The notes: generated from the sequence alone by a model not told the origin. DNA of 64,000 nt from Anaerostipes rhamnosivorans (GCF_005280655.1 NZ_CP040058.1:2456001-2520000), one strand, 5' to 3'; numbered from the stretch's first letter, positions 1-8,811 are shown. Translations and numbers: made by a program.

Positions 1-991
1 CCATGATCCCGCCTGTCACCAACAGGCTGAAACGGATTGTCTCTTTTACTCTCTTATCCTGGCCGGCACCGTAATTATAACTGATGATGGGCCGCATGCC
101 CTGGATCAGTCCATTGGACGGCATATAAATAAAAGTCTGCACCTTAAAATAGATCCCCAGGACTGCAATACCCACCTCTGAGATCCCTGCCAGTATCCCA
201 TTTAAAATAGAAATCAGGATGGAAGGCAGAGACATAGTAATAGCAGAGGGAACCGCTACCATATAGATCCTTTTTAGCAGAGCTCTGTCAAAGGAAAATC
301 CCCGGAATCTGATGTGAATGGAGTGTTCTTTGCGAAACAGCAGGAAAACAGCAAGTAGACAGGCACTCCACTGCCCAATCACTGTGGCTATGGCCGCTCC
401 GGCTACTCCAAGTCTCGGAAATATCCCCCAGCCGAAAATAAACAGAGGATCTAATATGATGTTAATCAGTGCACCCATAGCCTGTAGTATCATGGGAACT
501 TTCATGTTTCCCATGGCTTGAAAAATCTTTTCTATGGCCACATGGACAAGGGACCCGGCAGACAAGAGAACCACGATATATGTATATTGACTACTCAGTG
601 CCAATACTTCCGGATCTTTTGTAAACATGCCCAGATAGGCACGGATTCCCAAAAGCCCGATTGCGATAAAAAATAAAGCGTGCACACCGGCCAGCACCAG
701 TCCGTGAACGGCAGCCTGATCTGCCTTTTTTGTATCTCCTGTTCCGTGGCTCATGGCGATACACGCATTGATCCCCACGCCAAGCCCGACTCCCACCGAT
801 AAGATCAGATTCTGCAAAGGATAGGCCAGAGAAATCGCCGTGATGGCATTCACTCCCAGCCTGGCCGCAAACATGCTGTCTACAATATTATAGAGGGATT
901 GGATCAACATGGAGACCATCGGAGGGATCGCCATGGAGATCAGCAGGGGAAATACCTTTTTTGTACCCATTGGGTTTGTTGCAGTATCCAT
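1..991 (-). CDS. MATE family multidrug/Na+ efflux transporter (3' end beyond window)
   Basis: Reading the minus strand from the ATG at 991 gives a continuous hydrophobic protein beginning MDTATNPMGTKKVFPLLISM, followed by the MATE N-terminal pattern (SLYNIVDSMFAA, then LSVGVGLGVGINACIAMSHG) and many membrane helices. MATE proteins export drugs or organic cations using a Na+ or H+ gradient. The ribosome site AGGAGAAATT fits this start. The frame is open to the window edge, so about 330 residues of a usual 440-460 are present. A strong hairpin with a U-run lies in its leader and may control read-through. The substrate cannot be told from sequence. Confidence 0.9.
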   Translation of the reverse strand, partial: MDTATNPMGTKKVFPLLISMAIPPMVSMLIQSLYNIVDSMFAARLGVNAITAISLAYPLQNLILSVGVGLGVGINACIAMSHGTGDTKKADQAAVHGLVLAGVHALFFIAIGLLGIRAYLGMFTKDPEVLALSSQYTYIVVLLSAGSLVHVAIEKIFQAMGNMKVPMILQAMGALINIILDPLFIFGWGIFPRLGVAGAAIATVIGQWSACLLAVFLLFRKEHSIHIRFRGFSFDRALLKRIYMVAVPSAITMSLPSILISILNGILAGISEVGIAVLGIYFKVQTFIYMPSNGLIQGMRPIISYNYGAGQDKRVKETIRFSLLVTGGIM

Positions 992-1012
992 AATTTCTCC
1001 TCTCATCATCAT

Positions 1013-1070
1013 AAAAAAAGCTATATATTTTTCTGTTTGTGAATCAGAAACAGAAAAATATATAGCTTTT
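1013..1070 (-). terminator. Terminator-like hairpin in the leader of the MATE gene
   Basis: Perfect 23-bp inverted repeat (arms 1016-1038 and 1048-1070) with a 9-nt loop. Read on the minus strand it is followed by seven T, then the MATE ribosome site about 10 nt later. It is therefore an intrinsic-terminator shape placed inside the 5' leader of an efflux gene, suggesting attenuation. The stem is AT-rich. Confidence 0.6.
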
Positions 1071-1325
1071 CTAAAGCAGAGTCAGAATATCATATTGGAA
1101 AAGTACCTGTCAAGTGATGAAGAAAAAATATTTAAAATCCTTATACGGTTTTGTGTCTATCCATCTTCATTTGAGGAAAATGATACCTAGAACAACTTTA
1201 TCTTTCGTGAGTGTGTTACTTTTTCTATTTTGACTGATCCGGATATCATAATCCCCTTAGGAATTATATTACATATGGGCATATTTAACAAGAACTACAT
1301 AAAAAATACTATCATATCATTTACA
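1071..1325. other. Gene-poor spacer with a possible MarR-type remnant
   Basis: No intact gene is seen between the MATE leader and the truncated regulator. On the plus strand an open frame ending at 1188 encodes about 40 residues (around QNIILEKYLSSDEEKIFKIL) that resemble the C-terminal helix of MarR-family regulators, without the HTH part. This could be a decayed regulator of the MATE gene or chance. The rest is AT-rich with no recognisable signal. Confidence 0.3.
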
Positions 1326-1859
1326 TTACTTTACGATCCAAAGTCCCTTTTGAGAGGAACCCTCCCTTTGTAAACTTCCGTTATTACGCATTTTTTTCAT
1401 ATAATATTTTACGGTGTTCAAATTCATATTTAACAAACAATCCAGTTGTTTTTGTGACAAATCCGGTCTCTGTTTAAGCAGATCAATGATAGCCTGCTCT
1501 GTAGTTTGATTAGCTTGGGTAGTGGCTTGAAGAACATCTGGCCCTCTTCCTATATCAAATGAGTAGCCATCATCTAAGGGTACAACAATACGAAATACAT
1601 CACCCTCTACAAATTCAGGCTCATTTCCAGAATAGTATTTACAATATTTAAATAAATTCCGCACACCAGACCCAAGTTGATCGGCATATCCAATATTCCT
1701 AAAAAACGATGCAATGACAGGGTTCTTCGGATTTGGTTCCAGATTTTCTGGTGTAATAAATGCATCCTGAGATGCCCTGTTTGCGTTTTCCACATACATT
1801 TGGTTTCTTTCAATCACAAGCTTTGCCTGATAAGAACTGGTAAATGTCTCTGTAAATTT
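1326..1859 (-). pseudogene. Truncated AlbA_2/HATPase_c_4-type regulator, C-terminal part only
   Basis: The reading frame encodes the C-terminal portion of the family often annotated as ATP-binding protein or RecG-like putative DNA-binding protein. Visible marks are LVIERNQMYVENANR, the ENLEPNPKNPVIASFFRNIG block, the ADQLGSGVRNL motif and a C-terminal winged-helix segment (SQKQLDCLLNMNLNTVKYYM). The N-terminal AlbA_2/Schlafen-type domain and most of the ATPase fold are missing. The frame begins within a few bases after the stop codon of the upstream subtilase, and no ribosome site serves it. I read it as the stump of a gene cut by a deletion or insertion that placed the subtilase next to it. 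The frame itself is free of stops, so the event could be recent. Confidence 0.65.
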
Positions 1860-1864
1860 AATTA

Positions 1865-3559
1865 CTATTCGGGCAGACTGTCCCTGACACAAAGTTTCCC
1901 ATACCCCACCTGCGAATTTGGATATTTCGTAAATCCTGGAAGCTCTCTAGCCCCTTTCTGCAGATATGCTTTGATCTTCTCCCCGTATAAGAAAGGATCG
2001 TTTCCTTTTATAATTCCCCACTCCATCAAAAGAGCGGCACTGCCAGTCACAAACGGTGTGGCCATGGATGTTCCACTCATCCTTGTGTTCCCTCCTCCCG
2101 GACTTGCCCCCAAGATTCCCACACCCGGAGCTGCGAGATCAGGTTTTTCCATACAAATATTCAGATCTCCCCTGCCGGAGAATGAAGCATACGAATTATT
2201 ATACGCATCATAAGCACCGACTGAAATCACACTTCTTGCCGTAGACGGGATCGTCAGGGTAAGATCAAGGCTTGGCTCCAGAAATCTGGTCCCCTCATTG
2301 GTCCCCGCAGACACAGGCAGCCACATATAGTAATCCCCTCTTACCACCTGCACGGGTTCTATGTAAAGCAGCCACTGTCCGCTCTCTATCTCTTCCCTCT
2401 GGGGTACAAACGAAAAATAAATTTCCTGGAGACGGTTGTAAGGCGTGGGAGAACCATAGTAGACATACACTGTGGTAGCCCCGTAACGGTAATCGGTCCT
2501 TCCCGTCTGGTCCAGGATCTCCCGCCGTTCCCCCGAAGGGCTTGTAAGCCAGATCCTGAATCGATCCACATAATTTTTCCAGAGCTGAAGATTCAGGCTC
2601 TGTTCATATGGCGCAACAGCAAAAATCACTTCTTCTGACTGCCTCAGACATCCCTGCCGATGCCTGCCTGAATCTCCTTCGTTTCCGGTGCCGATGCAGA
2701 TGGCTGTCTGCCATTGGTTTGCCATCTGGGCAATATACGTCTCAAGAAGAGAATTTCCCCGGTGGTCTCCATAATTATTTCCGTAGCTTAAATTAATACT
2801 GACCGGTTTGCCCTCTGCCTCGGCATACCGGATCACAAACTCCAGAGCAGTCATCAGCTGGGTCGTTTTTGGAAACCCCTGTTCTATTGTAACTCCTAAT
2901 TTTACTACAATCAGAGAGGCCCTGTCTGCCACCCCCTGTCTTCCGGCACAGATAGAGGCCACATGGGTCCCATGGCCGTTGGTATCCCTGCTCGGAACAA
3001 TCTGTCTTGCCTCGGAAGATGGTGCATGCAGCGCGCGGTTGATCTCCTCCCTGCTATAGACACTCCCCTCTAAAAAACCTTCCGGCGGATTTCCCGGGAT
3101 GGTCTGGTCCCACAACACTTCGATCACCGTATCTCCCTGGGCATCGGAGAAGTCCGGGTGAAAAATATCAATGCCCGTATCAATCACTGCCACATAAACA
3201 CCCTCGCCGCGCAGACCGCTTCTTCCTTCCCTGACAGACAGAATACAGGAAGCCGCGATACCCGCCTGGTCGCTGAGCAGAAGGCTTTTGGGTTTTTCCA
3301 TATAAATGACCTGGGGCAGCCTGGAAAATGCATCGATGTCCTGTTCTGGCAGATAAACCACGGCATACTCATTGCTCAGTTTTTCTATACGGCCTCCTTC
3401 CGGCACCGGCAGTTCATTGATATCTCCAATATATCGTATGATCAATTCCCACAGATTCTGCGCCCTGTCGTATCCCACATCCAGATCTCTGCTCTTTTCC
3501 CGTTCTTCCGGTGTTAAACTCAAGGAAAGATTCAGCTGGTTTTCTAATTTTTCATCCAT
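1865..3559 (-). CDS. S8 family serine peptidase (subtilase)
   Basis: Subtilisin-type endopeptidase with an intact catalytic triad: Asp in AVIDTGID (about residue 127), His in NGHGTHVASICAG (about 196) and Ser in MSGTSMATPFVTGSAA near the C-terminus, plus the oxyanion Asn in IGTGNEGDSG. It has a long insert between His and Ser typical of the clostridial CspA/B-like and Bacteroides-like S8 group, and a short N-terminal propeptide-like region. No signal peptide is seen, so it may act in the cytoplasm or in spores. I place the start at the ATG preceded by GCGGAGATTATT (564 aa). An upstream ATG 16 codons earlier has a ribosome site directly against it. It is divergent from modA. The substrate is unknown. 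Confidence 0.9.
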   Translation of the reverse strand: MDEKLENQLNLSLSLTPEEREKSRDLDVGYDRAQNLWELIIRYIGDINELPVPEGGRIEKLSNEYAVVYLPEQDIDAFSRLPQVIYMEKPKSLLLSDQAGIAASCILSVREGRSGLRGEGVYVAVIDTGIDIFHPDFSDAQGDTVIEVLWDQTIPGNPPEGFLEGSVYSREEINRALHAPSSEARQIVPSRDTNGHGTHVASICAGRQGVADRASLIVVKLGVTIEQGFPKTTQLMTALEFVIRYAEAEGKPVSINLSYGNNYGDHRGNSLLETYIAQMANQWQTAICIGTGNEGDSGRHRQGCLRQSEEVIFAVAPYEQSLNLQLWKNYVDRFRIWLTSPSGERREILDQTGRTDYRYGATTVYVYYGSPTPYNRLQEIYFSFVPQREEIESGQWLLYIEPVQVVRGDYYMWLPVSAGTNEGTRFLEPSLDLTLTIPSTARSVISVGAYDAYNNSYASFSGRGDLNICMEKPDLAAPGVGILGASPGGGNTRMSGTSMATPFVTGSAALLMEWGIIKGNDPFLYGEKIKAYLQKGARELPGFTKYPNSQVGYGKLCVRDSLPE

Positions 3560-3757
3560 AATAATCTCCGCAATTCCCCTGTTATTTAAATCTATGAACC
3601 GTCTCATCTCTTCTATTTATAGTTTTTATCTATTAATACTACTGAACCGGAGGTTTTCCACCCATTTCCAAAACAATCGGCTCCTTTCTATTTGCTTTTC
3701 ATATAACATAGAACATTTATTTCATGTAAAGTAGAAGCATCAAGAAGGAGGAATGTT

Positions 3758-4555
3758 ATGAGAAATAAACAATTATTTGCTGTACTGGCTGCCGCAGTCC
3801 TTTCTGCTGCTGTCCTGTCCGGATGCAGCTCAAAAGACAAAGAAACATCCAAGAAGGAAACCACCACACTGACCATCTCCGCAGCTGCCAGCCTTACGGA
3901 TGTAACAAAAGACATCGCCAAGAAATATAAAGAAAAGGAGCCCCATGTAAAGCTCAATTTCTCTTATGGAAGTTCCGGCGCCCTTCAGACACAGATCGAA
4001 GAAGGCGCAGAGGTGGATATCTTTATGTCAGCCGCCCAGAAACAAATGGACGCCCTCTCCAAAAAGAATCTAGTCAACAAAAAATCACGTGTGGAACTGC
4101 TGGAGAACAAACTGGTGCTGATCGTTCCAAAAGACAGCAAGACTTCCATCAAGTCCTTTGAGGATCTGGCAAAATCCAGTGTCAAAAAAGTGGCGCTTGG
4201 TGAGCCAAAGGCCGTTCCTGTTGGACAGTATTCCGAAGGGGTCTTCCAAAAACTCGGAATATTAGATAAAATTAAAGAGAAAGCAAACTATGGAAGCGAT
4301 GTGCGCCAGGTCCTCACCTGGGTGGAAAGCGGCGAGGTGGACTGCGGAGTTGTCTACATGACAGATGCTAAAATCTCCGACAAAATAACCGTTGTCTGTG
4401 AAGCTCCAAAAAAGGCTGCCGATCCTGTCATTTATCCTGTCGCCGTATTACAAGACAGCAAACACAAGGACGAAGCCCAAAAGTTTGTAGATTACTTAAA
4501 AACTGACGAAATACTGAAGCTGTTTGAGTCTTACGGCTTTCAAAGGGTAAAATAA
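3758..4555 (+). CDS. modA: Molybdate ABC transporter substrate-binding lipoprotein ModA
   Basis: First gene of modABC and the membrane-anchored receptor that captures molybdate (or tungstate) for import. It has a lipoprotein signal peptide ending in the lipobox LSGC, a charged linker, then the periplasmic-binding fold. ModA-family marks include ISAAASLTDV at the mature start, NFSYGSSGALQTQIEEGAEVD, FMSAAQKQMD, and the later GEPKAVPVGQYSEG and DVRQVLTWVESGEVDCGVVY. Length (265 aa) is normal. The start is set by AAGAAGGAGG. Its stop codon overlaps the modB start (TAATG). Importing molybdate fits the large molybdoenzyme island that follows. Confidence 0.96.
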   Translation: MRNKQLFAVLAAAVLSAAVLSGCSSKDKETSKKETTTLTISAAASLTDVTKDIAKKYKEKEPHVKLNFSYGSSGALQTQIEEGAEVDIFMSAAQKQMDALSKKNLVNKKSRVELLENKLVLIVPKDSKTSIKSFEDLAKSSVKKVALGEPKAVPVGQYSEGVFQKLGILDKIKEKANYGSDVRQVLTWVESGEVDCGVVYMTDAKISDKITVVCEAPKKAADPVIYPVAVLQDSKHKDEAQKFVDYLKTDEILKLFESYGFQRVK

Positions 4556-5238
4556 TGTTTGATTTATCACCGCTGTGGATTTCATTAAAAGTAGCCCTGC
4601 TGGCTACCATATTTACCTTTATACTAGGCATCTGCGCTGCCCGGGCAGTAGTAAAACTAAAACATGGACAGGCTGTCATTGACGGCCTGTTCACTCTGCC
4701 TTTAGTCCTGCCCCCCACAGTTGTAGGCTTTTTTCTGTTGCTGTTCTTCGGAAAAAACAGTCTGATCGGACAATTCTTTTCCCGGTTTGACTTTTCCTTT
4801 GTATTTTCATGGCAGGGGGCTGTCATCGCCTCCACCGTTGTCGCATTTCCGCTGATGTACCGCACGGTCCGCGGGGCTCTGGAACAGATCGACCCAGAAT
4901 ACCTGTACGCAGCCCGGACTCTTGGTATGACAGAGGGAAAAATATTCAGAAAGATCATCATTCCCATCGCCTGGCCCGGGATCCTGGCAGGAACAATCCT
5001 TTCCTTTGCCCGGGCCCTGGGTGAATTCGGTGCTACCATCATGATCGCAGGAAATATCCCCGGCAAGACTCAGACAATGTCAGTGGCTGTTTATACGGCA
5101 GTACAGGCAGGCGACCGTGAAAGCGCATATCTTTGGGTCATTGTCATCATCTGTTTTTCTTTTGTAATGATGATCGCCATGAACTTCTGGACATCGTTCC
5201 AGGTACGTTTAGCCCGCCGGAAAGGATGGAAAAAATGA
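4555..5238 (+). CDS. modB: Molybdate ABC transporter permease ModB
   Basis: Membrane channel subunit of the molybdate importer, 227 aa with five to six predicted helices. The ModC-docking EAA loop is clear: YLYAARTLGMTEGKIFRKI, followed by IPIAWPGILAGTILSFARALGEFGAT, which is the characteristic ModB/CysT signature. The gene overlaps modA by one base and modC by an ATGA overlap, so translation of all three is coupled. ModB homodimers pair with two ModC subunits. Confidence 0.96.
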   Translation: MFDLSPLWISLKVALLATIFTFILGICAARAVVKLKHGQAVIDGLFTLPLVLPPTVVGFFLLLFFGKNSLIGQFFSRFDFSFVFSWQGAVIASTVVAFPLMYRTVRGALEQIDPEYLYAARTLGMTEGKIFRKIIIPIAWPGILAGTILSFARALGEFGATIMIAGNIPGKTQTMSVAVYTAVQAGDRESAYLWVIVIICFSFVMMIAMNFWTSFQVRLARRKGWKK

Positions 5239-6299
5239 GCCTTTATGTAGACATCGAAAAACGTTTCCCTGAGTTCTGCCTGAAAACAAAGTTTGAGGCT
5301 GAAAACGAAGTGCTTTCCATTCTGGGTGCCTCCGGCTGCGGAAAAAGCCTCACCTTAAAGTGCATTGCAGGAATCGAGACGCCGGACCGGGGACGTATCG
5401 TAATGGACGGCAGGGTTTTATTTGACTCAAAAAAACGGATCAACCTGCCCACCAGGGACCGAAACATCGGATATCTATTTCAAAACTATGCCCTGTTTCC
5501 CCATATGACAGTAAAGGAAAACATTGCATGCGGACTTGTCTCCAAACATATAAAAGACGTTAGCTGCTGGATTGAAAAGTTCTATCTGACAGGACTTGAA
5601 GATCATTATCCGGCTCAGCTGTCCGGCGGACAGCAGCAGCGCACGGCCCTTGCAAGGATGCTCGCCTCCAACCCCACCCTGATCATGCTGGATGAACCCT
5701 TTTCTGCACTGGATGACTACCTGAAATGGCAGCTGGAACAGGAACTTAGGCGCACCATCCTTGCCTTTCCCGGCACTGTTTTGTTTGTCTCCCATAACCG
5801 TGACGAAGTCTTTCGTATGTCTGACAGGATCGCTGTCATGGGAAACGGCCAATTAAAAACCATGCAGTCAAAAAAAGAACTGTTTCAAAACCCGAAATCA
5901 CTGGAGGCGGCGCTTCTCACCGGTTGCAAGAATCTGACCCATGCAGAATATGTGGATGAACATACCTTCTTTGCTTCCGACTGGAATATTACGTTGACAT
6001 CTTCCGTTCCAGTTCCAAGAGATATCAAATACGCTGGATTCCGGGCCCATTATTTTTCTATTGTGCCGGACGGATCTCTTTCCAATACCATGGAGTGCAG
6101 GATCACTGACATGATTGAAGATACCTTTTCCATGATCCTTTTATTCAGGGAGACGCACAATCTGAAAACGGGAGACTGGACAGGTCTGCGGTTTGAGCTT
6201 CCAAAAAACATATGGCGCAGACAGGAATTCAAGGATACACTTTTTCTCAGATTCCCCGAAGACCGGTTCTTATTTATGAAAGAGGACCCGGCGCAATGA
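5235..6299 (+). CDS. modC: Molybdate ABC transporter ATP-binding protein ModC
   Basis: ATPase of the molybdate importer. Walker A is GASGCGKS, the Q-loop is FQNYALFPHMTVKENI, the ABC signature is LSGGQQQR, Walker B is LIMLDEPFSALD and the switch His is VSHNRDEV. A C-terminal region of about 120 residues follows the ATPase core and looks like a degenerate TOBE/MOP-type domain. I chose the ATG that overlaps the modB stop (ATGA). It gives 354 aa, normal for ModC, whereas a longer in-frame reading would run back through modB. A bidirectional terminator follows. Confidence 0.95.
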   Translation: MSLYVDIEKRFPEFCLKTKFEAENEVLSILGASGCGKSLTLKCIAGIETPDRGRIVMDGRVLFDSKKRINLPTRDRNIGYLFQNYALFPHMTVKENIACGLVSKHIKDVSCWIEKFYLTGLEDHYPAQLSGGQQQRTALARMLASNPTLIMLDEPFSALDDYLKWQLEQELRRTILAFPGTVLFVSHNRDEVFRMSDRIAVMGNGQLKTMQSKKELFQNPKSLEAALLTGCKNLTHAEYVDEHTFFASDWNITLTSSVPVPRDIKYAGFRAHYFSIVPDGSLSNTMECRITDMIEDTFSMILLFRETHNLKTGDWTGLRFELPKNIWRRQEFKDTLFLRFPEDRFLFMKEDPAQ

Positions 6300-6301
6300 C
6301 C

Positions 6302-6352
6302 AAAAAAAGAGAAGCCAGGCAAAAACAAACGTTTGCCCGGCTTCTCTTTTTT
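6302..6352. terminator. Bidirectional terminator between modC and mocA
   Basis: Stem AGAGAAGCC(A)GGCAAA pairing with TTTGCC(C)GGCTTCTCT, flanked by an A-run on the left and a T-run on the right, so it can end transcripts from both the plus-strand modABC operon and the minus-strand map-xdhC-mocA operon. Confidence 0.85.
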
Positions 6353-6361
6353 GTCTGCCTT

Positions 6362-6934
6362 TTATACGAAGTCGTCTGGTGTATCAATGTCCTCTGTCTC
6401 CTCTTCCCCGGCTTCAAATAAGAAAACGTCCTCCGGATGCCTTAAGACTACCTGCTTTCCTCCCCGGTCACCCCGGATGGAGAGCAGCTCTCCTGCGTAG
6501 CGGCTGTGAAACACGCATGGATTTTTAGGCGTACCCTGTTTTGAAACACATCCGATCCCTTTCCCGCTCTCGAAAAACTGACAGAGAAATGCCTTTACTG
6601 TTGCCATTTTAAGTCTCGGCTGGTCCGCTGTAAAAAATAAGTAATAGGCTTCATCCTCCAGCCTTGCCCGGAGCCCGGTCTGCATGGAGGAGGAGATTCC
6701 CTGTTCGCTGTGATGGTTGATCAGACAGGCTGCCCCCTGCCGTTTGGCTTCCTCGGCGATCTCCTCATAGCGGGTGACAACAGCTGCATCTGCCTCCTCA
6801 AACTCTCCGACCAGCTTTACCATGAGGTCCATGGTGTGCCGGTACATGGCTTTTCCGTCCACCGGGTATAGAAGCTTGTTGGATCCGAATCTGCTGCCGA
6901 GGCCTGCAGCCAGCAGGATCATATGAATCTTCAT
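6362..6934 (-). CDS. mocA: MocA-type nucleotidyltransferase for molybdopterin cytosine dinucleotide
   Basis: A 190-residue NTP-transferase of the MobA/MocA/IspD fold. The N-terminal loop MILLAAGLGSRFGSNKLL binds the nucleotide, and FFTADQPRLK (about residue 100) carries the metal-binding Asp. The C-terminus ends with the EDIDTPDDF pattern typical of MocA. The family adds CMP to Mo-molybdopterin to give the cytosine dinucleotide form used by xanthine-dehydrogenase-type enzymes. It lies three bases after the XdhC-type gene in the same operon, which supports a job in maturing the hydroxylase encoded further along. It is shorter than E. coli MocA/YgfJ (about 192 aa) by only a couple of residues. 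Confidence 0.88.
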   Translation of the reverse strand: MKIHMILLAAGLGSRFGSNKLLYPVDGKAMYRHTMDLMVKLVGEFEEADAAVVTRYEEIAEEAKRQGAACLINHHSEQGISSSMQTGLRARLEDEAYYLFFTADQPRLKMATVKAFLCQFFESGKGIGCVSKQGTPKNPCVFHSRYAGELLSIRGDRGGKQVVLRHPEDVFLFEAGEEETEDIDTPDDFV

Positions 6935-6937
6935 ATC

Positions 6938-7924
6938 TTAGATCCTCTCAAAAAGCACTCTGACATGTCCACCGCACACCATTCCGAGGCTGGACGCATC
7001 TTTGGCGGAAAGATCATAATCCTTGACCTGCACATCCGATACCCGCCCGGCATCCCGGCACGCAGTGAATTCCACATTGCCGCCCCCGATGCTTCCTGCT
7101 GTCTGTCCGCCATCCGCTAAAAACATCTTGCTTCCGGTTCCTCTGGGAGAAGAACCACTTTTGGAGAGGATCGTCAACATTACTCCGTGCTGTCCTTTAA
7201 GAACAGCCTCTGCCACTTCCATATCAGCAAACCCAGTATAACGGCGGTTCTTTTCCTTTACGATCTCCGCCATGATGCTCACGGCAATCTCCTCAGGCAG
7301 CTGTCCGCCCAGGGGAAGTCCTATGGGCGAATGCATAGACTCTATCTTTTCTTTTGAGAAACCTTCTCTCAGCAGAGCATCTTTTGTGATCTGTACTTTT
7401 GTACGGCTGCCGATCATGCCAAAGTATGCAAATGGGTGGGACAGCACTGCTCTGGCACAGGCCCGGTCCCCCTGATGCCCTCTGGTCACCGCTACATAAA
7501 ATGTATTCTCATACGCAAACAGTTCCTCCGGCAGGTTGCCGAAATCACAGCACAGAAGATGGTCTGCCCACGGGAAACGCTCCTTTGTGACAAACTCTTC
7601 CCTGTCATCCACAACGGTGATATCAAATCCCAGGATTTTGCCGATCTGGCAGACAGGCAAAGAAACGTGGCCGCCTCCCAGGATCAGAAGCCTTGGCGCT
7701 TTCAGAAACAGTTCTACAAAAATCTCCCGTTTTCCTATCCTGACGGTCTCGGTCTGCTCAATCTTTTGTAAATCTGGCAGAAAGTCATTCCAAAATGGTT
7801 TTCCGTGCATCTCATTTTCTGTGTAAACACATTTCTCTCCAGCCATAGGGCCTGAGACTATGGTCGCAGAAAATACCTTTCCCCGTTCCTTCAGTATCTT
7901 AAATAACAATTCATATGCAGACAA
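6938..7924 (-). CDS. XdhC/CoxI family hydroxylase maturation protein (permuted domain order)
   Basis: XdhC proteins bind the molybdenum cofactor, help sulfurate (or here possibly selenate) it and hand it to xanthine-dehydrogenase-type enzymes. The Rossmann part is visible at LLILGGGHVSLPVCQIGKI (about residue 95), followed by VTRGHQGDR and FGMIGSR. The XdhC_CoxI part (MLTILSKSGSSPRGTGSKMF, GSIGGGNVEF, GMVCGGHVRVLFE) sits after it, the reverse of the usual order. The start is a TTG seven bases after AGGAGG, 11 bases beyond the map stop. An in-frame upstream extension would overlap map. It is followed directly by mocA. Confidence 0.85.
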   Translation of the reverse strand: MSAYELLFKILKERGKVFSATIVSGPMAGEKCVYTENEMHGKPFWNDFLPDLQKIEQTETVRIGKREIFVELFLKAPRLLILGGGHVSLPVCQIGKILGFDITVVDDREEFVTKERFPWADHLLCCDFGNLPEELFAYENTFYVAVTRGHQGDRACARAVLSHPFAYFGMIGSRTKVQITKDALLREGFSKEKIESMHSPIGLPLGGQLPEEIAVSIMAEIVKEKNRRYTGFADMEVAEAVLKGQHGVMLTILSKSGSSPRGTGSKMFLADGGQTAGSIGGGNVEFTACRDAGRVSDVQVKDYDLSAKDASSLGMVCGGHVRVLFERI

Positions 7925-7935
7925 ACAGACACCTC

Positions 7936-8811
7936 CTAATATGCCAACACTTCGTACCCCGTTTCCGTCACAAGGACCTGGATCTCCCACTGGGCAGAAG
8001 GAAGACCATCGGCCGTGTAGACACTCCAGTTATCTCCTCCGTCAGTGTAAACCTCATCTGTTCCCATATTCACCATAGGCTCGATGGTAAAGATCATGCC
8101 AGGGACCAGGAGCATCTCCGTCCCCCTCTTTGTCACATAGCTGACAAACGGCTCCTCGTGGAACTCCAGGCCCACACCGTGTCCTCCGATCTCCCGGACT
8201 ACCGTGTAGCCGTTCTCCTTGGCATGGTCATGGACTGCCTGACCCATATCCCCCATGAAGCCCCATGGTTTCACCTGTTCAAGACCCAGCCCCACACATT
8301 CCTTTGTCACGTCCACAAGCTTTCTTTTCTCTTCGCTCACATCGCCGATACAGAACATCCTGGATGAATCAGAGAAATATCCTTTATAGATCGTGGAAAC
8401 ATCTACATTGATAATATCCCCATCCTTCAAAACGATATCCTCAGAAGGGATGCCGTGGCACACCTGTTCGTTGATGGAGGTGCAGACGCTCTTTGGAAAT
8501 CCTTCATATCCAAGCGGAGCAGGAACTCCGGAAAGCTCCGTTGTCTTGTCATAAACAAGCCGGTCGATCTCCTCCGTAGTCATGCCTTCCCGGATATGTT
8601 CAGCCACATAGTCAAGGACCGCGATATTGATCTTTCCGCTTTCTCTGATCCCCTCGATCTGTTCTTTGTTCTTGAGAATAAATCTCGGCGGCACAATATG
8701 GCCTTTCCGAGCAAATGCCTCTATTTTCTCATCTGAAGCCATATGGCAGGCTTTGTATTTTTTGTTGCTTCCACACCAGCAGGCATCATTTCTTCCCAAT
8801 TTCCCTATCAT
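7936..8811 (-). CDS. map: Methionine aminopeptidase type I with N-terminal SEC-C zinc motif
   Basis: Removes the initiator Met from nascent proteins. The N-terminus carries a SEC-C type metal-binding stretch (GRNDACWCGSNKKYKACH), as in many clostridial MetAPs that bind ribosomes. The catalytic M24 domain shows the metal ligands in order: INVDVSTIYKGYFSD (Asp, Asp), GGHGVGLEFHEEPFV (His), FTIEPMV (Glu) and a final Glu in WEIQVLVTE. 291 aa. It heads the operon with the XdhC-type and mocA genes, driven by a promoter just upstream. The link to cofactor genes may be only transcriptional. Confidence 0.95.
   Translation of the reverse strand: MIGKLGRNDACWCGSNKKYKACHMASDEKIEAFARKGHIVPPRFILKNKEQIEGIRESGKINIAVLDYVAEHIREGMTTEEIDRLVYDKTTELSGVPAPLGYEGFPKSVCTSINEQVCHGIPSEDIVLKDGDIINVDVSTIYKGYFSDSSRMFCIGDVSEEKRKLVDVTKECVGLGLEQVKPWGFMGDMGQAVHDHAKENGYTVVREIGGHGVGLEFHEEPFVSYVTKRGTEMLLVPGMIFTIEPMVNMGTDEVYTDGGDNWSVYTADGLPSAQWEIQVLVTETGYEVLAY

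Noticed and set aside
3560..3757. Possible molybdenum-cofactor riboswitch or ModE site before modA
   Set aside because: I looked for a long multi-stem leader or a ModE-type palindrome. Only weak CCGGAGG/GGCTCC pairing is seen and no convincing promoter, so nothing is claimed.
4428..5066. 212-residue open frame on the minus strand across modA/modB
   Set aside because: It lies antisense to two clear, overlapping transporter genes, has no ribosome site and shows a Ser/Pro/Arg-rich composition typical of frame shadows.
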